Assembly (NCBI GenBank): GCA_041395865.1
Contig: JAWKZQ010000005.1
Span: forward strand, 1 to 64,000
Source: IMCC2047 sp041395865
GTDB lineage: Bacteria; Pseudomonadota; Gammaproteobacteria; Pseudomonadales; IMCC2047
Direction of reading: 5' to 3'
Length of the DNA: 64,000 nt
The position numbers were made by a program, and so were the translations under genes. The notes below the pieces were generated by a model. That model made no database searches. It worked only from the letters and a program-made list of their open reading frames with translations, and was not told the origin of the DNA. Numbering within the stretch: position 1 is the stretch's first letter; the number at the start of each line of letters is the position of its first letter. Below are positions 1 through 8,969 of the stretch, piece by piece.

Positions 1-37
1 TTGAAATCCTTGAGGATGAGTAACGGGGGCGGGGCCA

Positions 38-676
38 ATGGATATTGATCATATACGCAGGGAGTACCTGCATGGTGGGCTGACACGAGAAAACTTGAAA
101 GATGACCCGATTGATCAGTTCCAGTTTTGGCTGCAACAGGCTGTGGATGCCCAGGTGCAGGACCCGACCGCGATGAGTATTGCGACGGTTTCTGCCGATG
201 GGCAACCCTCGCAGCGGATTGTACTGCTGAAAGGATGCGATGAGCGCGGGTTTGTTTTTTACACCAACCAGGAAAGCCGTAAAGCGCAGGAAATTGCCGG
301 TAATAATAAGGTGAGCTTGCACTTTGCCTGGCTGGAGCTGGACCGCCAGGTCAAGATCTGTGGTACGGCTGAAAAGGTTGGCGCTAAAGAATCGCTCAAA
401 TATTTTTTGTCCCGCCCTAAGGAGAGCCAGCTGGCTGCCTGGGCTTCAGAACAAAGCCGACCGGTTTCTTCGCGGCAGCTCCTGGAGCAGCAGTTTGCCC
501 GTATGAAGCAGAAGTTTCATGAAGGCGAGATTCCTCTGCCAAGCTTTTGGGGCGGGTATCGAGTAAAACCGCATCAAATTGAATTCTGGCAGGGTGGTGC
601 GATGCGCCTGCATGACCGGTTTCAGTTTATGCTCCAGCCTGATGGCGGCTGGGAGGTCAGGCGTCTGGCGCCTTAG
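38..676 (+). CDS. pdxH: Pyridoxamine 5'-phosphate oxidase
   Basis: FMN-dependent cytosolic oxidase that turns pyridoxamine or pyridoxine 5'-phosphate into pyridoxal 5'-phosphate, the last step of vitamin B6 synthesis and salvage. At 212 residues it has the usual family length. Visible features are the FMN-contact stretch RIVLLK (residues 60-65), the substrate-binding stretch GYRVKPHQIEFWQGG in the C-terminal third, and the family's typical C-terminal ending RLAP. The ATG at 38 gives the standard N-terminus (IRREY..GGL). The gene converges on coq7 and shares a bidirectional terminator with it. Identification rests on sequence motifs and is firm. Confidence 0.96.
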   Translation: MDIDHIRREYLHGGLTRENLKDDPIDQFQFWLQQAVDAQVQDPTAMSIATVSADGQPSQRIVLLKGCDERGFVFYTNQESRKAQEIAGNNKVSLHFAWLELDRQVKICGTAEKVGAKESLKYFLSRPKESQLAAWASEQSRPVSSRQLLEQQFARMKQKFHEGEIPLPSFWGGYRVKPHQIEFWQGGAMRLHDRFQFMLQPDGGWEVRRLAP

Positions 677-680
677 CAAT

Positions 681-708
681 AAAAAACGCCCGTATCGGGC
701 GTTTTTTT
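681..708. terminator. Bidirectional Rho-independent terminator between pdxH and coq7
   Basis: The arms ACGCCCG (686-692) and CGGGCGT (696-702) are flanked by an A run on the left and a T run (702-708) on the right, so the hairpin has a U tract on either strand. It lies directly after the pdxH stop. The coq7 stop codon falls inside the T run. Confidence 0.9.
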
Positions 709-1357
709 AGAGATGGTAGGTGGTTTTTGTCATTACCTTTGACATCAGCTTCATGCCTAGCCTGACCGGTAAAGGCAGGGTTGCTCCACCGGCTTCGGTA
801 GCCATGGCGGCATGTTCTGACTCGTCTATTTTCATTTGCTCCAGAATGACCTTGGATTTTTCATCCTGGTCTGGAAGTTTGCTCAGGTGGCTTTCAAGGT
901 GCTTGCAGACCTGGTTTTCAGTCTCAGCCACAAACCCCAGACTCCACCTGTCTCCAGCCATGCCGGCCAGTGCGCCAATACTAAAAGATGCACCGTAGAA
1001 AAACGGGTTCAGTACACTGGTGTGGCTGCCCAGATCTTTCAAGCGGCTGCGGCACCACGCCAGGTGGTCTTCCTCTTCGTCGGACGCCTTTTGCATCTTG
1101 CTGCGAACCTGTTCCAGTTTGGCGGTCAAGGCTTGCCCTTGATAGAGGGCCTGGGCGCAGACTTCGCCGGTATGGTTAATGCGCATTAATCCGGCGACAT
1201 GTTTGGCTTCGCGACGATCCAGCGCCGGTTCTTCGATACCCTCTGCCGGGGAGGGGCGTGAGGTGGCCGTATTATTGCCGGCAAGGGTGCGCAATGCCCT
1301 GTCTGCCTGGTTAAGTAAATGGTCCGTGAGTGTGAGATGGCGATTTGCTTTGTTCAT
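707..1357 (-). CDS. coq7: Demethoxyubiquinone hydroxylase, Coq7 type
   Basis: Di-iron monooxygenase for the penultimate hydroxylation of ubiquinone biosynthesis, membrane-associated. The ferritin-like four-helix iron ligands are all visible: E65 in NHTGEVCAQ, the ExxH pair in SDEEEDH (residues 92-98), a Glu in ETENQVCKHLESH, and DESEHA near the C-terminus. Its 216 residues match the bacterial family. The gene is convergent with pdxH and divergent from the PilZ gene. Coq7 (rather than flavin-type UbiF) is the typical enzyme for this step in pseudomonads and relatives. Confidence 0.95.
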   Translation of the reverse strand: MNKANRHLTLTDHLLNQADRALRTLAGNNTATSRPSPAEGIEEPALDRREAKHVAGLMRINHTGEVCAQALYQGQALTAKLEQVRSKMQKASDEEEDHLAWCRSRLKDLGSHTSVLNPFFYGASFSIGALAGMAGDRWSLGFVAETENQVCKHLESHLSKLPDQDEKSKVILEQMKIDESEHAAMATEAGGATLPLPVRLGMKLMSKVMTKTTYHL

Positions 1358-1426
1358 GCTGGGTTTTTACAAAATTTTTGAGTTACCATTAAACGCAGGG
1401 ATTCCTCCCATTATAAGGGGAAGCTT

Positions 1427-1756
1427 GTGGAAGAGCGAAGGGAATATATACGCAAAAGCCTGCATAGCACGGTGAGCGTATTTGAGCGTGAAACGCATCA
1501 ATGTATCGGCCTGTTGGCAGATTATTCGCCGGGCGGTTTTATGGTCGCCAGCAGTATACGGCCGATTGAAGTCGGGCGGCGCTGTGAGTATATGCTGCTG
1601 ATTCAATCGCCGGTGGACGGTAATACGACCCGGGCTCCCTTTGATGCCGAATGTGCCTGGTGCGAACAGACCAGCCCGTCTTTTTACGGCATCGGTTTTC
1701 GACTCTACTTCATTTCCCCGGAAGTGCGGGAAATGCTGGAGTCCTGTGTTGATTGA
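1427..1756 (+). CDS. PilZ domain protein (putative c-di-GMP receptor)
   Basis: A 109-residue protein consisting of a single PilZ domain. The two c-di-GMP binding elements are present: an Arg-rich N-terminal motif (EERREYIRK) and the D/NxSxxG motif as DYSPGG about 30 residues later. No output domain is attached, so it probably acts by binding a partner, which I cannot name. The GTG at 1427 is chosen because AAGGGG lies 6-7 bases upstream and it keeps the Arg motif at the very N-terminus. It is transcribed away from coq7 and is followed after 35 bases by the M20 peptidase gene. Confidence 0.85.
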   Translation: MEERREYIRKSLHSTVSVFERETHQCIGLLADYSPGGFMVASSIRPIEVGRRCEYMLLIQSPVDGNTTRAPFDAECAWCEQTSPSFYGIGFRLYFISPEVREMLESCVD

Positions 1757-1791
1757 GTTTGGCCGTTCGATAGGCGGGGTAACGGGGTAAG

Positions 1792-3300
1792 GTGACAGGT
1801 GTGCAGCGTAGCGGAGTCTTTCGCGGTGTGACTATTGTGCTTGCTTTGGTGCTGGCGCTGGCGGGCGTTCTGTTCGTTAAAGCCCTTTTTTACTCGGCGC
1901 CTTCGACTTCGATTGAGGCGGTTGATCGGGTTGATGTGCCGGCCGGTGCAGCCAGCCGGCTTTCCGAAGCAATCCGGATTCAGACTATCTCCGCATTACC
2001 GGATGAAGCGGTTCGGAAAGCCCGGTTCCAGGCATTCCAGGCGTTTCTGGAAAAGGCATACCCGCTTGTGCATGCTGCGTTGACGGTGGAAAAACTCAAC
2101 GAGTTTGGTTTGCTCTATGCGTGGAAGGGAAAGAATCCAGGTTTAAAACCGATACTGCTTCTCTCGCATCAGGATGTGGTTCCGGTCGAAGAGGGAACCG
2201 AGGCGGATTGGACATATCCGCCCTTTTCCGGCGCAATTGAAGAGGGTTTTATCTGGGGGCGCGGTGCCTGGGATGACAAGAGCACACTGCTGGCTTCACT
2301 GGAAGCCCTGGAAAAGATGCTGGCGGAAGGCCGGCAACCTGAACGAACTCTCATGCTTGCCTTTGGTCATGATGAGGAGGTGGGTGGCCGGCAGGGTGCC
2401 GGAGAAATCGCCAAATACCTTGAAAATCAGGGCGTGCAATTCGAGTTTGTTCTCGATGAGGGCGGCGTTATCGGCAAGGGGCTGGTGCCTGGCGTCGCGC
2501 AACCGGTTGCGCTTATTGGCACGGCTGAAAAAGGCTACCTGACGTTGGAGTTGAGTGCCGAAGGGCCTGGGGGGCATTCGTCAATGCCGCCAAGCATCAC
2601 GGCAATCGGCCGTTTGGCCAGGGCGATCGACCGGTTGCAGAGCAAGCCTTTTCCGGCACGATTGACGGAACCGGTCAGGGGAATGCTTGATTCGCTTGGG
2701 CCTCATATGCCCTGGCAAAAAAGGCTGGTACTGGCCAACCTGTGGCTATTCGAACCCCTGGTTGTCTCGCAAATGGCTGCGGGGCACTCGACCCAGGCTC
2801 ATGTCAGAACAACAACGGCGCCCACCATCCTGGATGCCGGCGTAAAAGAAAATGTATTGCCCCAGTCGGCCAGTGCGACCATCAATTTTAGGTTGTTGCC
2901 TGGCGAAACCCGGGAGAGTGCGATTGAGACCGTCAAGCGCACGATTCGGGATGAGCGTGTGGCCGTGCGGGAAACGGGCCAGATAGGTGCGGAACCGTCA
3001 GCGGTTTCCAGCGGCGAATCCTACGGTTTCAAGGCGTTGCTGACTGCCATCCGGCAAACGAACGGGGATGTGCTGGTTTCGCCGGCGTTGTTATTTGGGG
3101 CAACAGACTCGCGTTATTATGCCGGCGTGACGGAGAGTATTTTCCGTTATACGCCCATCCGTATTGGCAAGGGCGATGTGAAACGGATTCACGGCACCAA
3201 TGAACGTATCGCGGTGCCTGATTACGAGAATGCGATCCGCTTTTACTACCAGCTGTTGCTTAATACGGTAATTAACCCTAAACCCTCGGCTGACGGATAA
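1792..3300 (+). CDS. Membrane-anchored M20 family metallopeptidase
   Basis: Zinc-dependent amidohydrolase/carboxypeptidase of the M20 family (PM20D1/CPS1-like, about 500 residues). One N-terminal hydrophobic helix (residues 10-32) should anchor it or export it. The metal-site motifs are present: SHQDVVPV (HxD), GRGAWDDK, the catalytic FGHDEEVGG and LDEGG. The inserted dimerisation domain carries GPGGHSSMPP. The substrate is unknown; eukaryotic relatives hydrolyse or form N-acyl amino acids. The GTG start has GGGGTAAG just upstream. The next gene starts 9 bases after the stop, so the two are probably cotranscribed. Confidence 0.88.
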   Translation: MTGVQRSGVFRGVTIVLALVLALAGVLFVKALFYSAPSTSIEAVDRVDVPAGAASRLSEAIRIQTISALPDEAVRKARFQAFQAFLEKAYPLVHAALTVEKLNEFGLLYAWKGKNPGLKPILLLSHQDVVPVEEGTEADWTYPPFSGAIEEGFIWGRGAWDDKSTLLASLEALEKMLAEGRQPERTLMLAFGHDEEVGGRQGAGEIAKYLENQGVQFEFVLDEGGVIGKGLVPGVAQPVALIGTAEKGYLTLELSAEGPGGHSSMPPSITAIGRLARAIDRLQSKPFPARLTEPVRGMLDSLGPHMPWQKRLVLANLWLFEPLVVSQMAAGHSTQAHVRTTTAPTILDAGVKENVLPQSASATINFRLLPGETRESAIETVKRTIRDERVAVRETGQIGAEPSAVSSGESYGFKALLTAIRQTNGDVLVSPALLFGATDSRYYAGVTESIFRYTPIRIGKGDVKRIHGTNERIAVPDYENAIRFYYQLLLNTVINPKPSADG

Positions 3301-3309
3301 TTCTGGCCC

Positions 3310-4542
3310 GTGCTTTCCCATATTTGGTTTTTCTTCTTCCTGATCGCCTTTGTTTGTGGTCTTTATCAGTGGCTGGTGCTGGGCAACGGCGAGATTTTCT
3401 CCGACCTGATTGGTGCTACCTTTGATATGTCCAGGCTCAGTGTTGAAATTGCGCTGGGGCTGGTGGGGGTGCTGTGCCTGTGGCTGGGTTTTTTCAAGGT
3501 GGCTGAGCGGGCCGGCGTGGTTGCGGTCGTCGCGCGTTGGCTTGGCCCTCTTTTTGAGCGGCTGATGCCCGATGTTCCCAAAGGGCATGCTGCGGTGGGG
3601 TCGGTGACCATGAACCTGGGCGCCAACGTGCTGGGGCTGGATAATGCTGCCACGCCGATAGGTCTTAAGGCGATGAAGGACTTGCAGTCGTTGAATACCC
3701 GGACGCCCGATACGGCAACGAATGCGCAAATTCTGTTTTTGGTGCTGAATACTTCATCGGTAACCCTGTTGCCGGTAACGGTATTTTTGTACCGTGCCCA
3801 GCAGGGAGCGCCTGAACCGGCTTCCGTCTTTCTCCCCATTCTGTTGGCGACGACTGCTTCGACGCTGGTCGGCGTAGCTGCCGTGGCCTGGTTACAGAAA
3901 CTCAGGTTATGGGACCGGGTGGTGATGCTTTATGTGGCGGGCTTCGTGTTGCTGCTATCCAGCCTTATGTATGGGCTGACGCAGCTGCCTGCCGAGGCGA
4001 TGGCCGCGACCTCCACCCTGGCGGGTAATTTGACCTTGATGTGCGTCATTATGCTGTTTCTGGGGGTGGCCTACGTCAAAAGGATAGATGTCTACGAAGC
4101 CTTTGTGACCGGCGCCAAACAAGGCTTTGGCGTGGCGTTGAAGATTATTCCTTATTTAGTGGCAATGCTGGTGGCCATTGGCGTTTTTCGGGCCAGCGGC
4201 GCGCTTGACGGGTTGCTATATGGACTTGAGCGGGTTGTGGCCGGGCTCGGTTTTAATACCGACTTCGTTGCCGCCCTGCCCACGGCCTTTATGAAACCGC
4301 TCAGTGGTAGTGGCGCCCGTGCCATGATGCTGGAAACCATGAACACCTATGGTGTCGATTCCTTCCCGGCACTGGTTTCCGCCACGATTCAAGGCAGTAC
4401 TGAAACCACCTTCTATGTGCTGGTGGTGTATTTTGGTAGTGTGGGTATCCGGAAGGTGCGACACGCCATCGCCTGCGGGCTGGTCGCAGATTTAGCGGGT
4501 ATCGTGACCGCCATCGCAGCGGCGTACTGGTTTTTCTATTAA
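3310..4542 (+). CDS. Fused SpmA/SpmB-type 'nucleoside recognition' (Gate) membrane protein
   Basis: A 410-residue polytopic protein made of two Gate-type halves, as in the SpmA and SpmB 'spore maturation' proteins, which here lie in one chain. The N-terminal half has the conserved stretch GSVTMNLGANVLGLDNAATP (about residues 97-116). The C-terminal half has PLSGSGARAMM and ATIQGSTETTFYVL. The name comes from Bacillus; in non-sporulating bacteria the role is unknown, though a transport or permease-like role has been suggested. The start is a GTG. It sits between the M20 peptidase and the HIT gene, all on one strand with short gaps. Confidence 0.85.
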   Translation: MLSHIWFFFFLIAFVCGLYQWLVLGNGEIFSDLIGATFDMSRLSVEIALGLVGVLCLWLGFFKVAERAGVVAVVARWLGPLFERLMPDVPKGHAAVGSVTMNLGANVLGLDNAATPIGLKAMKDLQSLNTRTPDTATNAQILFLVLNTSSVTLLPVTVFLYRAQQGAPEPASVFLPILLATTASTLVGVAAVAWLQKLRLWDRVVMLYVAGFVLLLSSLMYGLTQLPAEAMAATSTLAGNLTLMCVIMLFLGVAYVKRIDVYEAFVTGAKQGFGVALKIIPYLVAMLVAIGVFRASGALDGLLYGLERVVAGLGFNTDFVAALPTAFMKPLSGSGARAMMLETMNTYGVDSFPALVSATIQGSTETTFYVLVVYFGSVGIRKVRHAIACGLVADLAGIVTAIAAAYWFFY

Positions 4543-4554
4543 GAGAGATGTGAC

Positions 4555-4896
4555 ATGACAGAAACCCTGTTTACCAAGATTATCGAGCGTGAAATTCCGG
4601 CGGACATTGTTTACGAGGACGACACGTGCCTCGCCTTTCGGGATATTAATCCCAAGGCGCCGATGCATATCCTGGTTATCCCGAAAAAGGTGATTCCACG
4701 CCTGGCGGATGCCGAAGAAAGCGATGAGCGCCTGTTAGGCCACCTGATGACAACAGCGGCAAAGATTGCCGATGACGAAGGCTATGGCGATGCGTTTCGT
4801 ACTGTGATTAATAACGGCGAAGCGGTGGGGCAGACGGTGTTCCACCTGCATATCCATATTCTGGGTGGGCGTGACTTTATGTGGCCGCCGGGCTAA
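4555..4896 (+). CDS. hinT: HIT family nucleotide hydrolase, HinT type
   Basis: Small purine nucleoside phosphoramidase of the histidine triad family. The triad is visible near the C-terminus as FHLHIHILGGR, and the N-terminus (FTKIIEREIPADIVYEDD) is typical of HinT. Length is 113 residues, as expected. It begins 12 bases after the Gate-protein stop with AAGAGAG as ribosome binding site. It is the last gene of the plus-strand group and converges on purH. Confidence 0.93.
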   Translation: MTETLFTKIIEREIPADIVYEDDTCLAFRDINPKAPMHILVIPKKVIPRLADAEESDERLLGHLMTTAAKIADDEGYGDAFRTVINNGEAVGQTVFHLHIHILGGRDFMWPPG

Positions 4897-4910
4897 CGCC
4901 AGGCGCGTTT

Positions 4911-4940
4911 CTCCCTGCGCATGCTTGTGCGCAGGGGGAG
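4911..4940. terminator. Hairpin between convergent hinT and purH
   Basis: CTCCCTGCGCA (4911-4921) pairs with TGCGCAGGGGGAG (4928-4940) apart from two extra G residues. No clear T run follows on either side, so termination is inferred mainly from its place between two converging genes. Confidence 0.55.
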
Positions 4941-4951
4941 CGCTTGGCCGT

Positions 4952-6520
4952 TTAGTGGCGGAAATGACGCATGCCGGTAAAGACCATGGCTATGCCGTGC
5001 GCGTTGGCGGCCGCGATCACTTCCTCATCGCGCATGGAGCCGCCGGGATGAATGATGGCGGTAATGCCTTCGGCGGCGGCTGCATCAATGCTGTCGCGGA
5101 ACGGAAAGAACGCATCCGAAGCCATCACTGAGCCTGCAACCGTTAGGTCCTCATCCTGAGCTTTAATAGCGGCAATCTTGGCACTGTAAACCCGGCTCAT
5201 CTGGCCGGCGCCGATACCGATAGTCCGGCCGTTGCGGGCATAGACGATGGCGTTGGATTTCACGAACTTGGCCACTTCCCAGGCAAACAGCAGGTCTGCC
5301 AGTTCCTGCTCGTTCGGTGCACGTTCGCTCACGACCTTCAGCTCATCTTCGTTGACCATGCCCATATCCGCGTCCTGTACCAGCAGGCCGCCTTTCACGC
5401 GTTTGAAATCCAGGCTCGGCACGCGGTTTTCCCAGCTGCCGCAGGCCAATACGCGCACGTTAGCTTTTGCGGACAGGACTTCGCGGGCACCCGCGCTAAC
5501 CGCGGGAGCAATAATGACCTCCACAAACTGGCGATCAATAATGGCTGTGGCGGTGTTTTCGTCAAGCTCGCGGTTAAAGGCGATGATGCCGCCGAAGGCG
5601 GAGGTTGGATCTGTTGTGTAGGCTTGGTTGTACGCATCAAGGATGTCGGCGCCCAGGGCTACGCCACAGGGGTTGGCATGCTTGACGATAACACAGGCGG
5701 GTTCCGCAAAGGGTTTCACGCATTCCAGTGCGGTGTCGGTGTCGGCAACGTTATTGAAGGATAATTCCTTGCCTTGAAACTGAACGGCCGTTGAAACACA
5801 GGCTTCGGCAGGCGTGGCTTCGGTATAAAAGGCCGCGCGCTGGTGGGGGTTCTCACCGTAACGCATATCCTGCACTTTAATGTACTGGGCATTGAACGTG
5901 CGCGGGAAGGTCGCGGTTTCATCGCCAAGGCGGCAGCCCAGGTAGTTGGCAATGGCGCCATCGTATTGCGCTGTGTGTTCAAAGGCTTTGACGGCTAAAT
6001 CAAAGCGAGTGGCGTGGCTGATTGCGCCATTGTTTGCGTTCATTTCATTGAGTACGGCGTCGTAATCGCAGGCATTGACGATAATGCCGACGTCGGCGTG
6101 GTTCTTGGCGGCGGCACGAACCATGGTAGGGCCGCCAATATCAATGTTCTCAATGGCCGTTTCCAGGTCGCAGTCAGGGTTGGCGACAGTTTCCTGGAAG
6201 GGGTACAGATTGACCACCACCATATCAATGGGAGGGATATCGTTTTCCGCCATCACGTCGTCGTCAGTGCCGCGACGACCCAGGATGCCGCCATGGATTT
6301 TGGGGTGCAGGGTTTTGACGCGCCCGGCCATCATTTCGGCAAAGCCGGTGTAATCCGAGACTTCGACAACCTCAACGCCATTCTCTTTAAGTAGTTTGTA
6401 GGTGCCGCCGGTGGATAGCACTTCCACGCCGTGGCCGGTCAGGCCCTTGGCAAATTGAACAATACCTGATTTATCGGAAACGCTAATGAGTGCGCGGCGA
6501 ATGGTACGAAAATCCGTCAT
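4952..6520 (-). CDS. purH: Bifunctional AICAR transformylase/IMP cyclohydrolase
   Basis: Catalyses the last two steps of de novo IMP synthesis. The N-terminal part (about residues 1-200) is the MGS-like cyclohydrolase, with SVSDKSGIVQFAKGL and HPKIHGGILGRR. The C-terminal part is the transformylase, with the catalytic KHANPCGVA and SAFGGIIAFN. Its 522 residues are standard. It follows fis on the same strand after a gap of about 105 bases that contains a small hairpin. In Pseudomonas purD usually follows purH; here the next gene is the convergent hinT, so purD must lie elsewhere. Confidence 0.97.
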   Translation of the reverse strand: MTDFRTIRRALISVSDKSGIVQFAKGLTGHGVEVLSTGGTYKLLKENGVEVVEVSDYTGFAEMMAGRVKTLHPKIHGGILGRRGTDDDVMAENDIPPIDMVVVNLYPFQETVANPDCDLETAIENIDIGGPTMVRAAAKNHADVGIIVNACDYDAVLNEMNANNGAISHATRFDLAVKAFEHTAQYDGAIANYLGCRLGDETATFPRTFNAQYIKVQDMRYGENPHQRAAFYTEATPAEACVSTAVQFQGKELSFNNVADTDTALECVKPFAEPACVIVKHANPCGVALGADILDAYNQAYTTDPTSAFGGIIAFNRELDENTATAIIDRQFVEVIIAPAVSAGAREVLSAKANVRVLACGSWENRVPSLDFKRVKGGLLVQDADMGMVNEDELKVVSERAPNEQELADLLFAWEVAKFVKSNAIVYARNGRTIGIGAGQMSRVYSAKIAAIKAQDEDLTVAGSVMASDAFFPFRDSIDAAAAEGITAIIHPGGSMRDEEVIAAANAHGIAMVFTGMRHFRH

Positions 6521-6574
6521 AACGTATGGCTAACCTTTGTGTTTGCTTTGCCGGTCCGCTGGCTGTGGATGGTG

Positions 6575-6592
6575 AGGCAATCCCTATTGCCT
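6575..6592. other. Small hairpin in the fis-purH gap
   Basis: AGGCAAT (6575-6581) and ATTGCCT (6586-6592) form a perfect 7-bp stem with a 4-base loop. There is no T run on the minus strand after it. It could attenuate or protect the fis transcript end; the function is unproven. Confidence 0.4.
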
Positions 6593-6625
6593 GAAAGGGG
6601 TTATTTAAAGTGTTTGGCTGGGAAT

Positions 6626-6895
6626 TTACAAGAGATCGTACTGCTTAAGTTTCTTGCGCAGGGTGCCGCGGTTAATGCCAAGAATTTCAGACGCTTTGGA
6701 CTGGTTGTCGCGTGAATGTCTCATGACGACATCCAGTAGCGGCGCTTCCACTTCGGCCATGACCATTTCGTACAGGTTTGACGCGGGCTGGCCGTCGAGA
6801 TCGGCAAAGAAGGTATCCATGGCTTTTTCTACACACTCTTTGAGCGTGGGTTGTTGCTTTACGGGCTGCATGTTTTTGTTATCGTCGTGTCCCAT
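6626..6895 (-). CDS. fis: DNA-binding protein Fis
   Basis: Nucleoid-associated DNA-bending protein that acts in rRNA promoter activation, recombination and replication. It is 89 residues long; the C-terminal helix-turn-helix is clear (NQSKASEILGINRGTLRKKL, about residues 65-84) and is NtrC-like as in all Fis proteins. It follows dusB with a gap of about 37 bases, reproducing the conserved dusB-fis operon. The N-terminal 20 residues are polar and variable, as is usual. Confidence 0.96.
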   Translation of the reverse strand: MGHDDNKNMQPVKQQPTLKECVEKAMDTFFADLDGQPASNLYEMVMAEVEAPLLDVVMRHSRDNQSKASEILGINRGTLRKKLKQYDLL

Positions 6896-6932
6896 GAGTC
6901 TTATCCATTAACTTTCTGGTTTACACCTGGTG

Positions 6933-7922
6933 TCAGGCTGCCAGCCTTAGGTTAGGGTCCAGTGACTGAAAATAATGATTAATAAAGTCCAATTGCTGTT
7001 CAGTTTCCTGCAGCTGATTAAAGGCTTTTTTCTGGGCAGGTCCCTGGGGTAATTTGTCCAGATACCAGCCGATGTGTTTGCGGGCTATGCGAACACCCAG
7101 AAAAGGTCCGTAGAAGTCATGCAGGGTACGTATGTGTAAATGTACCGTCCGCGAGACTTCGCCGATGGTTGGTTTGGGGAGGGCCAATCCGGTTTTCAGG
7201 TAATGATTGATTTCGCTGAAAATCCAGGGCGCCCCATGAGCGGCGCGTCCCACCATAATGGCCGCAGCGCCTGTGCGCTTAAGTACAAAGCTGGCTTTTT
7301 CGGCGCTGGTGATGTCGCCGTTGGCGATGACCGGGATATGGCTCTGTTGGACAACTTCGGCGATGGTGTCGTACTCGGCGTCACCGTTATATCGGCAGGC
7401 GCGGGTTCGGCCATGGATCGTGAGCGCCTGGATGCCACATTGTTCGGCGATGCGTGCTACGGTCAATGCGTTGCGGGTTTCAGGGCACCAGCCGGTGCGT
7501 ATTTTCAGGGTGACAGGAACGTCAACAGCATTTACCACGGCTTCAAGGATGTTTCCGACCAGTTTTTCGTCGCGTAACAGGGCGGAACCGGCGGCTTTGT
7601 TACATACCTTCTTGGCCGGGCAGCCCATATTGATGTCGATAATCTGGGCGCCATTTTCAACGTTTGCCTGGGCTGCCGAGGCCATCATCTCCGGATCGGC
7701 TCCGGCAATTTGCACGGAGCGGGGGGCGGTTTCCCCGCTGTGATCAAGTCGCTGCCGGGATTTTCTGGAGTTCCAGAGGCGTTGATCCGATGTCACCATT
7801 TCGGAAACGGCCAGACCGGCGCCGAAATCTCTGCACAGGTTGCGGAAAGGGCGATCGGTTACCCCGGCCATTGGCGCGAGAACCGTATGAGATGACAAAC
7901 TGTAGGGGCCGATGCTGATCAC
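6933..7922 (-). CDS. dusB: tRNA-dihydrouridine synthase B
   Basis: FMN-dependent enzyme that reduces a specific uridine in the tRNA D-loop region. Family motifs are present: LAPMAGVTDRPFR near the N-terminus, INMGCPAKKVCNK with the catalytic Cys of the GCP motif, KIRTGW, IHGRTR, and the FMN phosphate site GRAAHGAPWIF. The 329-residue length fits DusB. The start is a GTG at 7922. It heads the dusB-fis-purH group, and the 138-base gap upstream should hold the promoter, though I see no strong consensus boxes in it. Confidence 0.95.
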   Translation of the reverse strand: MISIGPYSLSSHTVLAPMAGVTDRPFRNLCRDFGAGLAVSEMVTSDQRLWNSRKSRQRLDHSGETAPRSVQIAGADPEMMASAAQANVENGAQIIDINMGCPAKKVCNKAAGSALLRDEKLVGNILEAVVNAVDVPVTLKIRTGWCPETRNALTVARIAEQCGIQALTIHGRTRACRYNGDAEYDTIAEVVQQSHIPVIANGDITSAEKASFVLKRTGAAAIMVGRAAHGAPWIFSEINHYLKTGLALPKPTIGEVSRTVHLHIRTLHDFYGPFLGVRIARKHIGWYLDKLPQGPAQKKAFNQLQETEQQLDFINHYFQSLDPNLRLAA

Positions 7923-8060
7923 GATAGCAGATGGGTGTAGTTGATAAGGACAACCCGAGCCGTAAATTCAGGCCGGCCGGAAATAATAACGTGGCCCCCC
8001 GTTCGGATAAAGAGCTAGTTGATACTTTTATGATCTAAGGCAGGATTGTGACAGACACAT

Positions 8061-8930
8061 TCAGGAGGCCGGGGTGAGGTTAATGCTGTAGTTTACGGCT
8101 TTGCTGCCCGGATCAAGAATGGCAAACGAGAGGTGGACAGGTGTTTTGGAGGGCATCGGCGGCGGGTATTTCAGGTGTTGCCCAAGGTATTCCTCCGGTT
8201 GGAGCAGGCGTTGGGCGATGGGCTGGCCATTCATCGAATAAAAAGTCATATCAAGCAGGGGTAAAGGTTGGGCTTGGCTGGCCAGGTTATTGATGATCAT
8301 ATCAACGATCAACACGTTGTCGTAGTCCGGGTGGGTTTTGATTGCCAGGCGTTCGGTCTTGATCAGGCTGACATTTTGGTAAGGCGGCAGTTTACAGTTC
8401 AGTACTTTGCAGGCATTCACATACAGGTTATGCCAGGGCGCTTTGTAGGCGTTGCTTTCAAAATGAAAGGTCAGCCATTGCGCGAACAGGCCGAAAGCGG
8501 CCAGCAGGCTTAAACAGGTCCATTTTAGCGACAGGCGCTGACCCCGTGTTGTTTCAGGCTTAACAAGATCGCTAATGGAGCTGCTTGCGATTTGCAATTG
8601 CTCGATATCATCGGGTGAGGGTAACTGTTCGCTGGAGAAATAATTGGTCTTGGCCTGTGTGCGAGCCTGGTTTGGGTCAGGCTCTGGCGAGGTGTCTACC
8701 GCTTCGTCCGTTTCCGGGAGCGCCTGTTCTTCATGGACACTGCTACGGCCAAAGGTTTTGTCGGCGGGGCTGCCTTCTCCCTGGCTGTATGCTACGCCTT
8801 CGTTCGAGGCGTCGAATACCTTATAGCAAACGCCGCAGCGTACTTCGCCGCCGGCCGCCGCCAGGTGATCCTGCTGGATGCGGAACAGGGTTTGGCAGTG
8901 AGGGCATTTGGTGAGCAGCGAATCGTCCAT
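8061..8930 (-). CDS. Zinc-ribbon (MJ0042) and DUF3426 membrane protein
   Basis: A 289-residue protein. The N-terminus is a MJ0042-type zinc ribbon with two CxxC knuckles (KCPHC and RCGVC, residues 8-35). An acidic, low-complexity linker follows, then one transmembrane helix (LSLLAAFGLFAQWLTF, about residues 137-155) and a C-terminal DUF3426 domain that should lie in the periplasm. The function is unknown. The gene regularly follows prmA in gammaproteobacteria, as here (39-base gap). Confidence 0.85.
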   Translation of the reverse strand: MDDSLLTKCPHCQTLFRIQQDHLAAAGGEVRCGVCYKVFDASNEGVAYSQGEGSPADKTFGRSSVHEEQALPETDEAVDTSPEPDPNQARTQAKTNYFSSEQLPSPDDIEQLQIASSSISDLVKPETTRGQRLSLKWTCLSLLAAFGLFAQWLTFHFESNAYKAPWHNLYVNACKVLNCKLPPYQNVSLIKTERLAIKTHPDYDNVLIVDMIINNLASQAQPLPLLDMTFYSMNGQPIAQRLLQPEEYLGQHLKYPPPMPSKTPVHLSFAILDPGSKAVNYSINLTPAS

Positions 8931-8969
8931 AAAGCAGGTGGCCAGGCAAGTAATTTAACGAGTATAGCG

